DNA of 64,000 nt from Clostridia bacterium (GTDB lineage Bacteria; Bacillota; Clostridia; Christensenellales; Borkfalkiaceae): assembly GCA_017886545.1 (NCBI GenBank), contig JAGHJS010000013.1, forward strand, positions 1 through 64,000, read 5' to 3'. The first letter of the stretch is position 1; each line of letters begins with the position of its first letter. The notes under the pieces were generated by a model, which made no database searches, was not told the DNA's origin, and saw only the letters and a list, made by a program, of their open reading frames with translations. Below, in pieces: positions 8,201-16,434 of this stretch. Made by a program: the position numbers and the translations under genes.

Positions 8201-8720
8201 CGGCGCAGTAGCCGGATACAACCATGCTATCATTAAAAATGTATCGATCGTCAACGGAACGATCGCGGGAACAGGGCGCAGCGTTGTTGGCGGAATAGTT
8301 GGAGGAACTGATTTTGGTCGGATAGAAAATTGCAGAGCCGGCTTAACGATCAAAGGCGGCTATATAACCGGCGGCATTATCGGATCGTGCACAATTTCCG
8401 TGGTTTCGTGCAGATTTACGGGGATGTTGGTATACGCAACTAAAAACACAAATCACGATGCCGTAGGAGGCATCGCGGGCGTCGTCGACGACGGAGGCGT
8501 TGTTAAAAATTGCACATATATTGGACTGATTAAAGTAGATGTAAGAGATTGGAACAGCAAAACTTTACAACCCTATATTGGCGGTCTTATCGGACATCTA
8601 CACAACGGAAGCCAGACCGGGAACACAGAAGACGGAGAGTTTATTTTCCATAACCTGAACATTGACAACGATCAACAGAAATATTGCAGGCACAGCATAG
8701 GGAAAAATGATTGTGAATAA
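5235..8720 (+). CDS. Large secreted protein with signal peptide, PPC-like beta domains and C-terminal GLUG-type repeats
   Basis: 1161 aa; signal peptide; TYTFTADDDRARLSLYTD-type segments; NISDLTLSNVNIS..SVGAVAGYNHAIIKNVSIVNGTIAGTG..VGGIVGGTDFGRIENC repeats; RBS aggaggaaag. Confidence 0.85.
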   Translation: MLTTKKKFFCMCFALVLLFTAIGISLNLQKVAMAATEQTYFSAEKYTDSDNLLLPNGNLSNKTIIKFAEEVNAGYFGQEFPELAQVVPLEYLESTENTATFAYNGKEYGFYMAKDGDHFDLLLIDFVYEFDDADHTNNEYKIRIKPILQTGFSRSSTEDGYVWEKTDPTYTYYVANPRFLSVVQNENALNYGDAGYSKTADGGVIIAQSRTNYGKISYKTEDDLLAACTEFLADQLLSAVVSILDEVTYGLASLVKDLIIASVDIYEAGQEETVFADNEENIFTQQSKSEQLKNEKGGFSRSAFFVPKTEIVLSAADDSYAEFITVLNETNYKTRLTQYCEFDIVRRSGRYSSMEEVNDPDKGEFYSFTKERILFSEGSEKSLAFDEPAAAYNLPHGTDCFKFTPAVSGTYTFTADDDRARLSLYTDPEKTDGLFEEKASASVYLQGGTNYLLDASMTGENAGSYEITVTAGTWAVGTDKANQPIPANGQLYKITAAQKGGYQIAASNPDIRFRLYDADMRYLYESETNRFSQYFASGDTYYLWVYSITNTAQTATLSFSEAEAMEQGEEYAVPENYPVMYKFSAPGTAEGKTYYSIVFKNVGDDFEADIFGYTGTIDYASSADFQSMSLYLLPGEEIYIQIADSGTFTVKVDQAQNLIAWVVNGEEQETNTVCLQRGKQWEIGLKIDGIAVNNVIYSSDMLLENGKILDLTDYEKISDPTDESTYLYFYAIQNNSPIPLKVCVLHDFEFVFDSYNDNSGYGFQWETISSDDKEFFTIRYEVTAGSKTKEKETAPVRVGFKESIMACVKNEMKYTKAQDVSIEIISAVFWIEDDKVATIYNSTYEENTEQDSRALYQNFSCEKFLVNPLFAGGSGTMSDPHQIANERHLNNIREVYIEDNFDNTVYVYGHYILTENITMKNPWEPLDEGKDYFAGSINGNNKTISGIKVSAVNKNTGFIANNYANISDLTLSNVNISVSSTSNSVITSVGAVAGYNHAIIKNVSIVNGTIAGTGRSVVGGIVGGTDFGRIENCRAGLTIKGGYITGGIIGSCTISVVSCRFTGMLVYATKNTNHDAVGGIAGVVDDGGVVKNCTYIGLIKVDVRDWNSKTLQPYIGGLIGHLHNGSQTGNTEDGEFIFHNLNIDNDQQKYCRHSIGKNDCE

Positions 8721-8819
8721 TATTCGATATTTTCGATCCTAAAAATATGCCTTCTAAAACCAAACAAGCGACGCCGAAAATTTCGCTTATTGCCTGCGGG
8801 CGGAATGTTCGCCCGCGCA

Positions 8820-8875
8820 ACCGCACCAATCGACAAAGGGGCGGGCGCTCATCGGAGCGCCCGCCCTTCCTTGTA
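8820..8875. terminator. Intrinsic terminator region between convergent genes
   Basis: gggcgggcgctcatcggagcgcccgccc hairpin. Confidence 0.5.
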
Positions 8876-8896
8876 TCGTTTTTTATCCCCTTCCGT

Positions 8897-10903
8897 TCAA
8901 TGAATGGGGGCGCCGATCTCGGCGTCGTCGGCAAAGAGCACGCGGCAGGTGCCGTCCGAAGCAGACGCCGCAAGCAGCATGCCGTTGCTGTATTCGTTGC
9001 CGAATTTGTGCGGCTTCAGATTCACGAGTACGACGATCTTCCTGCCCACGAGCTGTTCGGGCTCGTACTGGTCGGCAATGGAGGACACGATGACGCGCTC
9101 GCCCGTGCCGTCGTGCAGGGTCAGCTTCATCAGCTTGTTCGTCTTGCGCATGGGTTTTGCCGCAAGCACCTTGCACACGCGCAGGTCGAGCTGCGCAAAA
9201 GCGGGCAGCTCCACTTCCGCACCGAAGGGTGCAGGCTCTTTGAAGTACACGTCCTCCGCGGGGAGAACGGGCTTTGCCTCTTCGGCGGCGGGCTCTTCCT
9301 CCTTCTCCTCTTCGCCCGAAAAATCGAGCAGGTCGAGGTAGCGGGCGGGGTCGACGGCGAACAGGTACAGGTACAGGCGCGGACCGCGGTCGCGCCCCAG
9401 AATGAGGTTGTACACGTCCTTGAAGAACTTGCCCTGCACCTCTTTGAGCGCGTTCTTGTCCTCCGCCTTGTCGGGGTACACCGCCTTGGGGATGGCGTAC
9501 AGCTCCGTCTGCAAGGAGTCGAGCGTATAGCCGCCCGCGCGCAGGAAAGATTCGAGCGCGCGCACGCACGCCTGTTCTGGCTCGCTCATCGTTTTCCAGT
9601 ACTTCCAGTTGCGCTTTTTCAGAATGACGTACTCGCTTTCGGGCGAGCAGGTGCGCAGCCAGAATTTCGCCTTTTCGAACAGTTCCGCAAACTCCTCCTT
9701 TTTGAAGGGGGTGCCGATCTTTTCGAACAGTTTTTCCATGAGATCGGGGTTGAAATCGACCACGCTGCCCAGCTCCACGAGCTGGCTCATGGGGACAAGC
9801 GCGGGCTTATGCCCCGCGATCAGGCTGTTTTCCATGACGCGCTTCGTGTTCTCGTCCGCCGTGCCGTCGCGATAGGCTTTGAGCATCTTCGCGAACTCGA
9901 AGTACTGCCGCAGGATCTCGTCGGAGAGACAGAAGTCGAAGGCTTTGAGCGGCTCGTTTTTCGCGTACAGCCACAAGATCATCTCGGGCAGGTACAGCCG
10001 CAGCAGGAAATCGGGGGTCATGTTCAGCCCCGACGAACTGCTCATCTTGCCCACGCCGCCCTTGATGCCGATGAATTCGTACCCCTGGAACAGCGGCGCC
10101 TCGTAGCCGAACACCTCGCGCGAGATGTCCTTCGCGGTGTCGTAGCTGCCGTTGCGGGAGGCGTGGTCCTTGCCGCCCGGTTCGAAGTCGACGCCCTCCG
10201 CCTTCCAGCGCATGGGCCAGTCTACCTTCCACTGCAATTTGCAGTTGAAGTCTTTGGTAAAGTCGAAGTCCGCCTCGTGCCCGCATTCGCACACATAGTG
10301 CGCCTTGGTGCAGTCCTCGGAGAGGGAGGTGATCGTCGTCGAATCCTTGCCGCAGTGCGGGCAGAAGATGGAGACGGGATAATAGCGTTCGCGCTCCCCT
10401 TCCTGCGCGTCCTGCGTGCGGTGCTTATCGAGGATGTCGAAGATCTTTCCGCGCTCCTTCAGGGCGTGCAGAATGTAGGGAACGTACCTTCCCGAGCGGT
10501 ACTCCTTCGCCTGATAATGATATTCCATTTCGATGCCGAACTTTTTGACGGACTCCATGAACTCCTTTTCAAAATGCGCGGCATAACTTTCGTCCTTGCC
10601 GAAGGGGTCGGGGATATCCGCATACGGGCAACCGATGTACTTTTCAAAAGAGTCGTCGCCCAGATGGTCGCGCACATTCTTCGGGACCTTGCGAAGGCGG
10701 TCGTACTCGTCCCACGAAAAGAGCAGCTTCGCCTTTTTGCCCGCGCGCTGCAATGCCCTGACGACGAAATAGCTCGTCGCTATATCGCGGAAGTTGCCGA
10801 TGTGCACCGAGCCCGACGGCGAGATGCCCGCCGCGCAGACGTATTCCTCCTTGTCCGGCTTTCTGCGGATGATCTCCTCCGCAAGTTTATCTGCCCAATA
10901 CAT
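8897..10903 (-). CDS. lysS: Class I lysyl-tRNA synthetase with C-terminal Trbp111/EMAP-II-like tRNA-binding domain
   Basis: ISPSGSVHIGNFRD (HIGH-like) and KMSSSSG motifs; LysK-type sequence; C-terminal AQLDLRVCKVLAAKPMRKTNKLMKLTLHDGTGERVIVSSIADQYEPEQLVGRKIVVLVNLKPHKFGNEYSNGMLLAA. Confidence 0.9.
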   Translation of the reverse strand: MYWADKLAEEIIRRKPDKEEYVCAAGISPSGSVHIGNFRDIATSYFVVRALQRAGKKAKLLFSWDEYDRLRKVPKNVRDHLGDDSFEKYIGCPYADIPDPFGKDESYAAHFEKEFMESVKKFGIEMEYHYQAKEYRSGRYVPYILHALKERGKIFDILDKHRTQDAQEGERERYYPVSIFCPHCGKDSTTITSLSEDCTKAHYVCECGHEADFDFTKDFNCKLQWKVDWPMRWKAEGVDFEPGGKDHASRNGSYDTAKDISREVFGYEAPLFQGYEFIGIKGGVGKMSSSSGLNMTPDFLLRLYLPEMILWLYAKNEPLKAFDFCLSDEILRQYFEFAKMLKAYRDGTADENTKRVMENSLIAGHKPALVPMSQLVELGSVVDFNPDLMEKLFEKIGTPFKKEEFAELFEKAKFWLRTCSPESEYVILKKRNWKYWKTMSEPEQACVRALESFLRAGGYTLDSLQTELYAIPKAVYPDKAEDKNALKEVQGKFFKDVYNLILGRDRGPRLYLYLFAVDPARYLDLLDFSGEEEKEEEPAAEEAKPVLPAEDVYFKEPAPFGAEVELPAFAQLDLRVCKVLAAKPMRKTNKLMKLTLHDGTGERVIVSSIADQYEPEQLVGRKIVVLVNLKPHKFGNEYSNGMLLAASASDGTCRVLFADDAEIGAPIH

Positions 10904-11072
10904 AAAAACCGCCTCTCTGTGTGATATTTCGCCCTATTATAGCATATTCTCCGCGCTTATGCAAACGGAAAATGCCGCCCCGCCGCATTTTGCACGGGCA
11001 GCACGCCCTTTTACCGTGCGGCGGCGCGCAAAGCCCGCCGGATCGCGCGGGCGCGCAAAGCCCGCCGCCCCT

Positions 11073-11480
11073 TTATTTTGCCCGAGTCCGCGCCTTCCCT
11101 GCCGTGAGCGAATAACTCAGCCGCATGAGCTGCCGTACCGTTTCGTCCGCGCACTCCGAAAGGCGCACCGTCACCCAATGGGTGCGGTTCATGTGGTAAG
11201 CGGGATAGACGCCGCGCTCCTGCTGCAAAAGCAGCGGCACAAGGTCGGGCGGGCACTTCACGTTCAGGCAGAACTCCGCGCCCGTATTCCCTTTGCCCGT
11301 ACCTTCCGCGCCGTCCGCTCCCGCGGCGAACCAGCGGCGGGGCGCGGCAAGCCAGATGCCGAACCACTTGCGCGTGTCCGCGTGACGGAACACCGCCGTT
11401 TCAAAATCGTCTTTGAACGGAAAATCGACGGCGGCGCCCGCAAGCGAGCGCGCGAACGCGAACAATTCCTCTTTCTGCAT
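11073..11480 (-). CDS. MmcQ/YjbR family protein
   Basis: MQKEELFAFARSLAGAAVDFPFKDDFETAVFRHADTRKWFGIWL...FCLNVKCPPDLVPLLLQQERGVYPAYHMNRTHWVTVRL. Confidence 0.75.
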   Translation of the reverse strand: MQKEELFAFARSLAGAAVDFPFKDDFETAVFRHADTRKWFGIWLAAPRRWFAAGADGAEGTGKGNTGAEFCLNVKCPPDLVPLLLQQERGVYPAYHMNRTHWVTVRLSECADETVRQLMRLSYSLTAGKARTRAK

Positions 11481-11661
11481 CTCCTTCTCCTCCCCCGCCC
11501 GCGCAAAGAGGGCGCGCGGCGCACGGTGTGACGCCCCAAACGGCGGACGCGGCGCACGACAACAGCCCGCAAACCAATGCGCGGCGGCTGCCCGCAAAGC
11601 GGCAGGAGCGGAGGGCGCTGCCGCCCTCCGCTCCTGTTTTTTCATTCGTATGCCGTTCCGC

Positions 11662-12198
11662 TTACTTTGAGAAGATCTTCGCGATCGTTCCCTTGAAGAA
11701 GCACACCACCGCGCCGACGATAGACAGCACGCCGCCCGCGATCGCGCCCGCGCCGAGGACAAAGTTCTCTTTGATGAGATCGTACAACTGTTGCAGCTGA
11801 TTGTTGAACCCTTCGCTTTCCGTCGAAAGGAAGCCGACGTCGAGCGAGGCGACGATGGTGAACAGCATCACGGCGCCCGCCACAAAGCAGCCCGTCGTCA
11901 CGATCTTGGTGATCAGCCCGTTCTTGAACAGCAGCGCCAGCACCCCGCCGATGAGCGGCAGGAAAAAGCCCAAAAACGCCACGATGTTGAAGTTCAGGAC
12001 CTGCATATCGCCGCTCTTGTACCCGAAGGCGATCTGCGATCCGGTCAAAGACGTTTCGAGCCCGAAAACTTCCAATATGCCCGAACCGAAGCCGTCATAC
12101 GTTGCCGCCGCCACAAACATCATGCAGAACGTGACGATACCGAGGACCAGCGCGAATGCGCCGACGATGCGGATACTTGTATCCTTTTTCTTAGCCAT
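11662..12198 (-). CDS. Integral membrane protein of unknown function
   Basis: 178 aa with four predicted hydrophobic segments; RBS ctggagggagaat. Confidence 0.75.
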   Translation of the reverse strand: MAKKKDTSIRIVGAFALVLGIVTFCMMFVAAATYDGFGSGILEVFGLETSLTGSQIAFGYKSGDMQVLNFNIVAFLGFFLPLIGGVLALLFKNGLITKIVTTGCFVAGAVMLFTIVASLDVGFLSTESEGFNNQLQQLYDLIKENFVLGAGAIAGGVLSIVGAVVCFFKGTIAKIFSK

Positions 12199-12328
12199 AT
12201 TCTCCCTCCAGAGAAAGTATTTATGCTATTATTGTAACACGGTCGCCCGAAAAAAGCAAGCTCTTTACAAAATTTATGTGAACGTTTCGCCAAATCGCAT
12301 TTTTCCGCACATGCATGCGCGAACTTGC

Positions 12329-13423
12329 TCAGCGGACGATCGTTCCGATCACGCCGCCGCCCAAACACCTGCCGCCGCGGTACAGCACGGCGTACTGCCC
12401 CGGCGTCACCGCGCGCTGCGGCTCGTCCGCCATGACGGTAAGCGTGTCTGCGCCCGTCCGCGTTACGGTGACCGCCTGTTCGCCCTGGCGGTAACGGAAC
12501 TTCGCCGTACAGGAAAAGCGCTCTTCTTTCGGCGGCGCGGGGATCCAGTTCATGCCCGAGACCGTACAGCCGCGCGAATAGAGCGCGCTTTCGTCGCCGT
12601 GCGCGACGTACAGGATATTGTTTTTCAGATCCTTTTCGATGACGAACCAGCGGCCGCCCTCGTCCCCTTTCTGCCCGCCGATATCCAGCCCGCGGCGCTG
12701 CCCGAGGGTGTAATACATCAGCCCGATGTGCTGCCCGACCTCGCGCCCGTCGCAGGTGAGGATGCGCCCCGGGCGGGCGGGCAGGTAGCCCTGCAAAAAT
12801 TTGCGGAAGTTGCGCTCGCCGATAAAACACACGCCCGTGCTGTCCTTTTTGCGCGCGGTGGAAAGCCCCTCGCGCTCGGCTATGGCGCGCACCTCGCTCT
12901 TTTGCAGCCCGCCGAGCGGGAAGAGCACGTTTTCAAACTGCGGCTGCGTCACCTGGTTCAAAAAGTACGTCTGGTCCTTGCCCGCGTCCGCCGCCTTCAA
13001 CAGCAAGTGCCCCTCCTCCGTGTGCGCGATGCCGCAGTAATGCCCCGTCGCGATGAAGTCCGCGCCCAGCTTTTTCGCATACTCGCGGAAGGGGCCGAAC
13101 TTGATCTCGCGGTTGCACAGCACGTCGGGGTTGGGCGTCCTGCCCGCCTCGTACTCGGAAAGGAAGTGCGCGAACACGCGCTCGCGGTACTCCTTGGCAA
13201 AATTCACGGTAAAATAGGGCATGCGCAGTTTGTTGCACACGCGCCTGACATCCTCATAGTCTGCCTCGGCGGTGCAGGCGCCGCCCTCTTCCTCCCAGTT
13301 GACCATGAACAGCCCGATCGCGTCATAGCCCTGCTCTTTTAAAAGGAGGGCGGCGACGGAGCTGTCTACCCCGCCGCTCATGCCGACCACAACGGTCTTT
13401 TTTGTGCTGCCCTGTCCGTTCAT
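12329..13423 (-). CDS. mnmA: tRNA-specific 2-thiouridylase MnmA
   Basis: [34 protein letters not shown]-loop; [14 protein letters not shown]; GxCFIGER motif. Confidence 0.95.
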   Translation of the reverse strand: MNGQGSTKKTVVVGMSGGVDSSVAALLLKEQGYDAIGLFMVNWEEEGGACTAEADYEDVRRVCNKLRMPYFTVNFAKEYRERVFAHFLSEYEAGRTPNPDVLCNREIKFGPFREYAKKLGADFIATGHYCGIAHTEEGHLLLKAADAGKDQTYFLNQVTQPQFENVLFPLGGLQKSEVRAIAEREGLSTARKKDSTGVCFIGERNFRKFLQGYLPARPGRILTCDGREVGQHIGLMYYTLGQRRGLDIGGQKGDEGGRWFVIEKDLKNNILYVAHGDESALYSRGCTVSGMNWIPAPPKEERFSCTAKFRYRQGEQAVTVTRTGADTLTVMADEPQRAVTPGQYAVLYRGGRCLGGGVIGTIVR

Positions 13424-13428
13424 TTTTC

Positions 13429-13457
13429 TTGACGACCTCTGCCTGATCCTGTAAAAT
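13429..13457 (+). promoter_or_regulatory. SigA-type promoter, plus-strand transcript of convergent RNA locus
   Basis: TTGACG-N17-TAAAAT. Confidence 0.6.
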
Positions 13458-13543
13458 ATTTTCTAAGCAACAAGGGTATTTCCTTAGGCGGTTAGCCTCT
13501 TGGGGGGAATGCGATGAGTATTCTTTCGCAAGGGGGTGATTGC

Positions 13544-13645
13544 ATGGACTTTGTTCTGACCCTGCTTGACCGTTTGGTACAATGCGGGTTTATCACTTCT
13601 TTTAAAGTGACGGAAAAAGGGATCTACATAATCATAAAAAAATAA
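13544..13645 (+). CDS. 33-aa peptide MDFVLTLLDRLVQCGFITSFKVTEKGIYIIIKK, candidate type I toxin-like ORF
   Basis: Strong SD aagggggtga 4 nt upstream of ATG; lies between convergent promoters and ends in the shared terminator. Confidence 0.5.
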   Translation: MDFVLTLLDRLVQCGFITSFKVTEKGIYIIIKK

Positions 13646-13724
13646 CCGCCCCAGTTACCAGCTATTGGCGGTTATTTTTTAACACAATGGCAGGCTAACC
13701 GTTGAAAGGTCTTGCCCTTGTTGT
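13636..13724 (-). ncRNA. Candidate ~90-nt convergent antisense RNA
   Basis: Consensus promoter TTGACA-N17-TATAAT at 13759-13731; ends at bidirectional terminator. Confidence 0.55.
13637..13680. terminator. Bidirectional intrinsic terminator
   Basis: AAAAAATAACCGCC ... GGCGGTTATTTTTT, 14-bp perfect stem with runs on both strands. Confidence 0.75.
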
Positions 13725-13730
13725 GATTTT

Positions 13731-13759
13731 ATTATACAGCTTCCTCCGCCGTTTGTCAA
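13731..13759 (-). promoter_or_regulatory. Perfect-consensus SigA promoter driving the minus-strand RNA
   Basis: TTGACA-N17-TATAAT. Confidence 0.7.
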
Positions 13760-13838
13760 GCGGCGGGGGTATTTTTTCTCACGCGCGGCAAAAGGCGCGG
13801 AGCGCACGCGGCAAAACAGCCCCGGGAACGGAATGAAC

Positions 13839-14672
13839 TTACTTCTTTTTCGCCCTGCCGAAGATGTCGGCGCCCGCCGTCGCCGCCATGATCTTTTTGT
13901 ACGCCTCGTCGGCGGAGAAGTCGCGCTCCTTTTCGTATTCGCCGCCCAGCGCTTCGATGGCGTATTTCAGTTCCTGGAAGGCGACAAAGCCGATGTCCTC
14001 CCGCTCGATCTCGGAGAGCAGCACGGGCAGCGCGCGCTCGTCGCCGTAAGAGGCGAGGTAGCCCGCGTACAGCGGCAGCTCCTCCTCGTCCGCCGCGCGG
14101 AACGCCGAAAGCAGTACGGCGTACACGCGCTCGTCGCGCTTTTTTACTTTGGAGAGCACTTCCAGCGCATAGGGCGCGTTCTCCGTTTTCGCGAGCGCGA
14201 GCATCGCATCGGCGGCGTCGTCCGCGCGCTCTTTCAGAAGTTCGGCAAGGTGGTCTTTCACATGCTCGTCGTACGCGTCTTCGCCGAGCATTGCCGCATA
14301 GCGCGGGACGGCGCGGCGGTCGGGCCCGAGCGCGCCCAGCGCGTACATCACGAGTTCTTCGTCCGTTTCGTTTAAAAGCGCCATCAGTTCGGGCACCGCC
14401 CCGCGCGAAGAAAGCTCTTCGACCAGAAAATCGGGCACGGGCACATCCTGCAATATGTACTCTTTGAGCGTTTCGCACAGCTGCGCGTCGCTCATGTCCG
14501 CAAAATACTGCACGGGCGTTTTGCCCAGTTCTTTCAGAACCGTTCTGCCGAAAGAGGCGTAGGCGTCCGCAATGGCGCTTTCCCACTCCTCTTCCGTGCG
14601 TTCGCCCGCGTGTTCGGTGAGTTCGCGCTCCATGGCGCGGTTGAAGATCTCGTCGAAATCAATGAGTTTCAT
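13839..14672 (-). CDS. HEAT-repeat-like protein of unknown function
   Basis: MKLIDFDEIFNRAMERELTEHAG..., repetitive alpha-helical ALGALGPDRRAVPRYAAML... segments. Confidence 0.65.
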   Translation of the reverse strand: MKLIDFDEIFNRAMERELTEHAGERTEEEWESAIADAYASFGRTVLKELGKTPVQYFADMSDAQLCETLKEYILQDVPVPDFLVEELSSRGAVPELMALLNETDEELVMYALGALGPDRRAVPRYAAMLGEDAYDEHVKDHLAELLKERADDAADAMLALAKTENAPYALEVLSKVKKRDERVYAVLLSAFRAADEEELPLYAGYLASYGDERALPVLLSEIEREDIGFVAFQELKYAIEALGGEYEKERDFSADEAYKKIMAATAGADIFGRAKKK

Positions 14673-16434
14673 CGTTCCCTCCCGTCTGTTCGTTCCCTTC
14701 CCGCGCGGCGTCCGCATCCGCCGCGGCGGCTTCGTCCTGTGCGGGGCTCTCCCCGCGCAGCGAACGAAGGATCAGCCCGACCGCCGACGCCTTTGCGCCG
14801 AACAGCTTTACCGCTTCGCGCGTCTTTTTGCCGCGCACGCGCGCGCTCAGGTATATGGCGCAGGCAAGGCTGTCCTCATCCTTGGCGGCGTCGAGCAGCC
14901 CGTCCCGCTCCAACGCGGCATAGATCTTCTGCGCAGCCCCGCAAAAATCATCCGACCTGCCGAAGCCGAGCGGCACAAAGCGCGCCACGCATTTGCTGTA
15001 CGCGCGCACAAACGGCATATGTTTCGCGCGCCCCGTATGCAGCGTGTCGAACGCAACGGGGCGGTATACGCCCGCGATGCTCATGCCGATGTCGAAAGGT
15101 TTGTTCAGTTCGCACAGTTCGCACAGCGCCTGCAATTTCGCCGCTTCGTTCACCGAAATGCAGAGAAAGGCTTTGCGCCAGAAAATCTCCAGCCCCGCGC
15201 GCACGGCGACCGTCAGGCCCAGAAGCTGCAGTTCGCCCTCGTTCCCGCTCCCTTCGTCGACGCACCATTCCAGAAGTTCGGTGATGTCCGTTTCGCGGCA
15301 GTAGGCGCGCAGCGCCTCGCGCGGAAGCTGCGCCAGCATGGCGAGAAGGTGCATCCTGCGTACCCGCTCCGCCGCGGGAACACGATAAAAAAAGTTCAGT
15401 TCGGGCATTTCGCCGCCCTCGCGCTGATAACGCGCCGCCTCCCTGTACGCATACCGCGCGACGGCGGCGGACGGCTTGAGGTCGAGCAGGTTCCCCAGCG
15501 ACACGACGCACGCACGCACTTCCCCGCAGCGCAGCGCCGCGACCGCCTTGAAATACAAAAGCGTCAGGTCGTACCCCGCCTTCTCTTCCAGTTTGCAGAA
15601 ATACTCGTAACCGACGCGGTACAGCCCGTTTTCGCAGCAGACGGTGGCGACCTTGTACATCTCGTCCGGGTCCTCCGTCGGGATGCGCGCAAGGCGCTCG
15701 GCGAGCGCCCGGCTCTCCTCCGGGCGGTTCAGTTCCGTCAGCAGCGCCGTATACGTGCACAGCGCCTGCACGTCCTGCGCGTTCCGCTCCAAAAGCTCGC
15801 GGCAGGCGGCTTCCGCCTCCTCGGGCTTTCCGCCCAGAAGGTAGGCGACCGCAAGGTAATTGAGCGCCTGCGCCGACTGCGGCGCCTGCGGCGGGACGGA
15901 AGCGAGCTGTTCTGCCGCCTCGGCATAATCCCCGCGGCGCAGAGCCGCCAGACCTTCGGCGATCTCGGGCGTGTGATCCGCCTTCTCGGGCGGCCATACA
16001 AGGCGCAGGCGCGGGCGGGGCGACGCAGGCTCTTCCTCGTCCGGCCCGTCGCCGTCCATGTAATAGTCGGCGTCGTCCATGTTCTCGCCCATCCGTTCGC
16101 GCTCCTGCTTGAGCAAACGGTAATAATACTCTTCCAGGGCGCGGTTGCCGAGGTTGTAATAACAGTGGTACAGCCCTTCGTACGCCTCCGCGCGCTCGTC
16201 CTCTTCGCATTCGTCCAGGAAGCGGAACCAGTAGTCCGCGGAGATCTCAAACAGTTCCAGATCGTCGTATATGTCCGCAAGGGTGATGAACTCGTCCGCG
16301 TCTTCGCCGTACAGTTCGATCTTTTTATGCAGATACCGCAGCCCGCCGAGGTAATCGCCCGTTTCAAAGCGCTTATCGGCAAGTTTTATCAGGTTTTTTT
16401 CACTCAGGTCGAAGGCTATCGTCTTTTGCTCCAT
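14659..16434 (-). CDS. Tetratricopeptide-repeat-like protein
   Basis: MEQKTIAFDLSEKNLIKLADKRFETGDYLGGLRYLHKKIELYGEDADEFITLADIYDDLELFEISADYWFRFLD... Confidence 0.75.
   Translation of the reverse strand: MEQKTIAFDLSEKNLIKLADKRFETGDYLGGLRYLHKKIELYGEDADEFITLADIYDDLELFEISADYWFRFLDECEEDERAEAYEGLYHCYYNLGNRALEEYYYRLLKQERERMGENMDDADYYMDGDGPDEEEPASPRPRLRLVWPPEKADHTPEIAEGLAALRRGDYAEAAEQLASVPPQAPQSAQALNYLAVAYLLGGKPEEAEAACRELLERNAQDVQALCTYTALLTELNRPEESRALAERLARIPTEDPDEMYKVATVCCENGLYRVGYEYFCKLEEKAGYDLTLLYFKAVAALRCGEVRACVVSLGNLLDLKPSAAVARYAYREAARYQREGGEMPELNFFYRVPAAERVRRMHLLAMLAQLPREALRAYCRETDITELLEWCVDEGSGNEGELQLLGLTVAVRAGLEIFWRKAFLCISVNEAAKLQALCELCELNKPFDIGMSIAGVYRPVAFDTLHTGRAKHMPFVRAYSKCVARFVPLGFGRSDDFCGAAQKIYAALERDGLLDAAKDEDSLACAIYLSARVRGKKTREAVKLFGAKASAVGLILRSLRGESPAQDEAAAADADAAREGNEQTGGNDETH

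Noticed and set aside
8747-10924. 725-aa plus-strand ORF opposite lysS, and similar long antisense ORFs (14572-16485, 25365-27698, 35677-37608, 41616-43664, 57528-58790, 58876-60354)
   Set aside because: Mirror-frame artefacts of GC-rich coding sequence; low-complexity Arg/Val/His-rich translations with no domain logic or RBS, opposite well-recognised genes.
13429-13759. Simple MITE interpretation of the inverted leaders at 13468-13498 and 13691-13723
   Set aside because: Not excluded, but precise promoters at both ends, a strong SD-ORF and a bidirectional terminator favour a convergent RNA locus; kept as an alternative.
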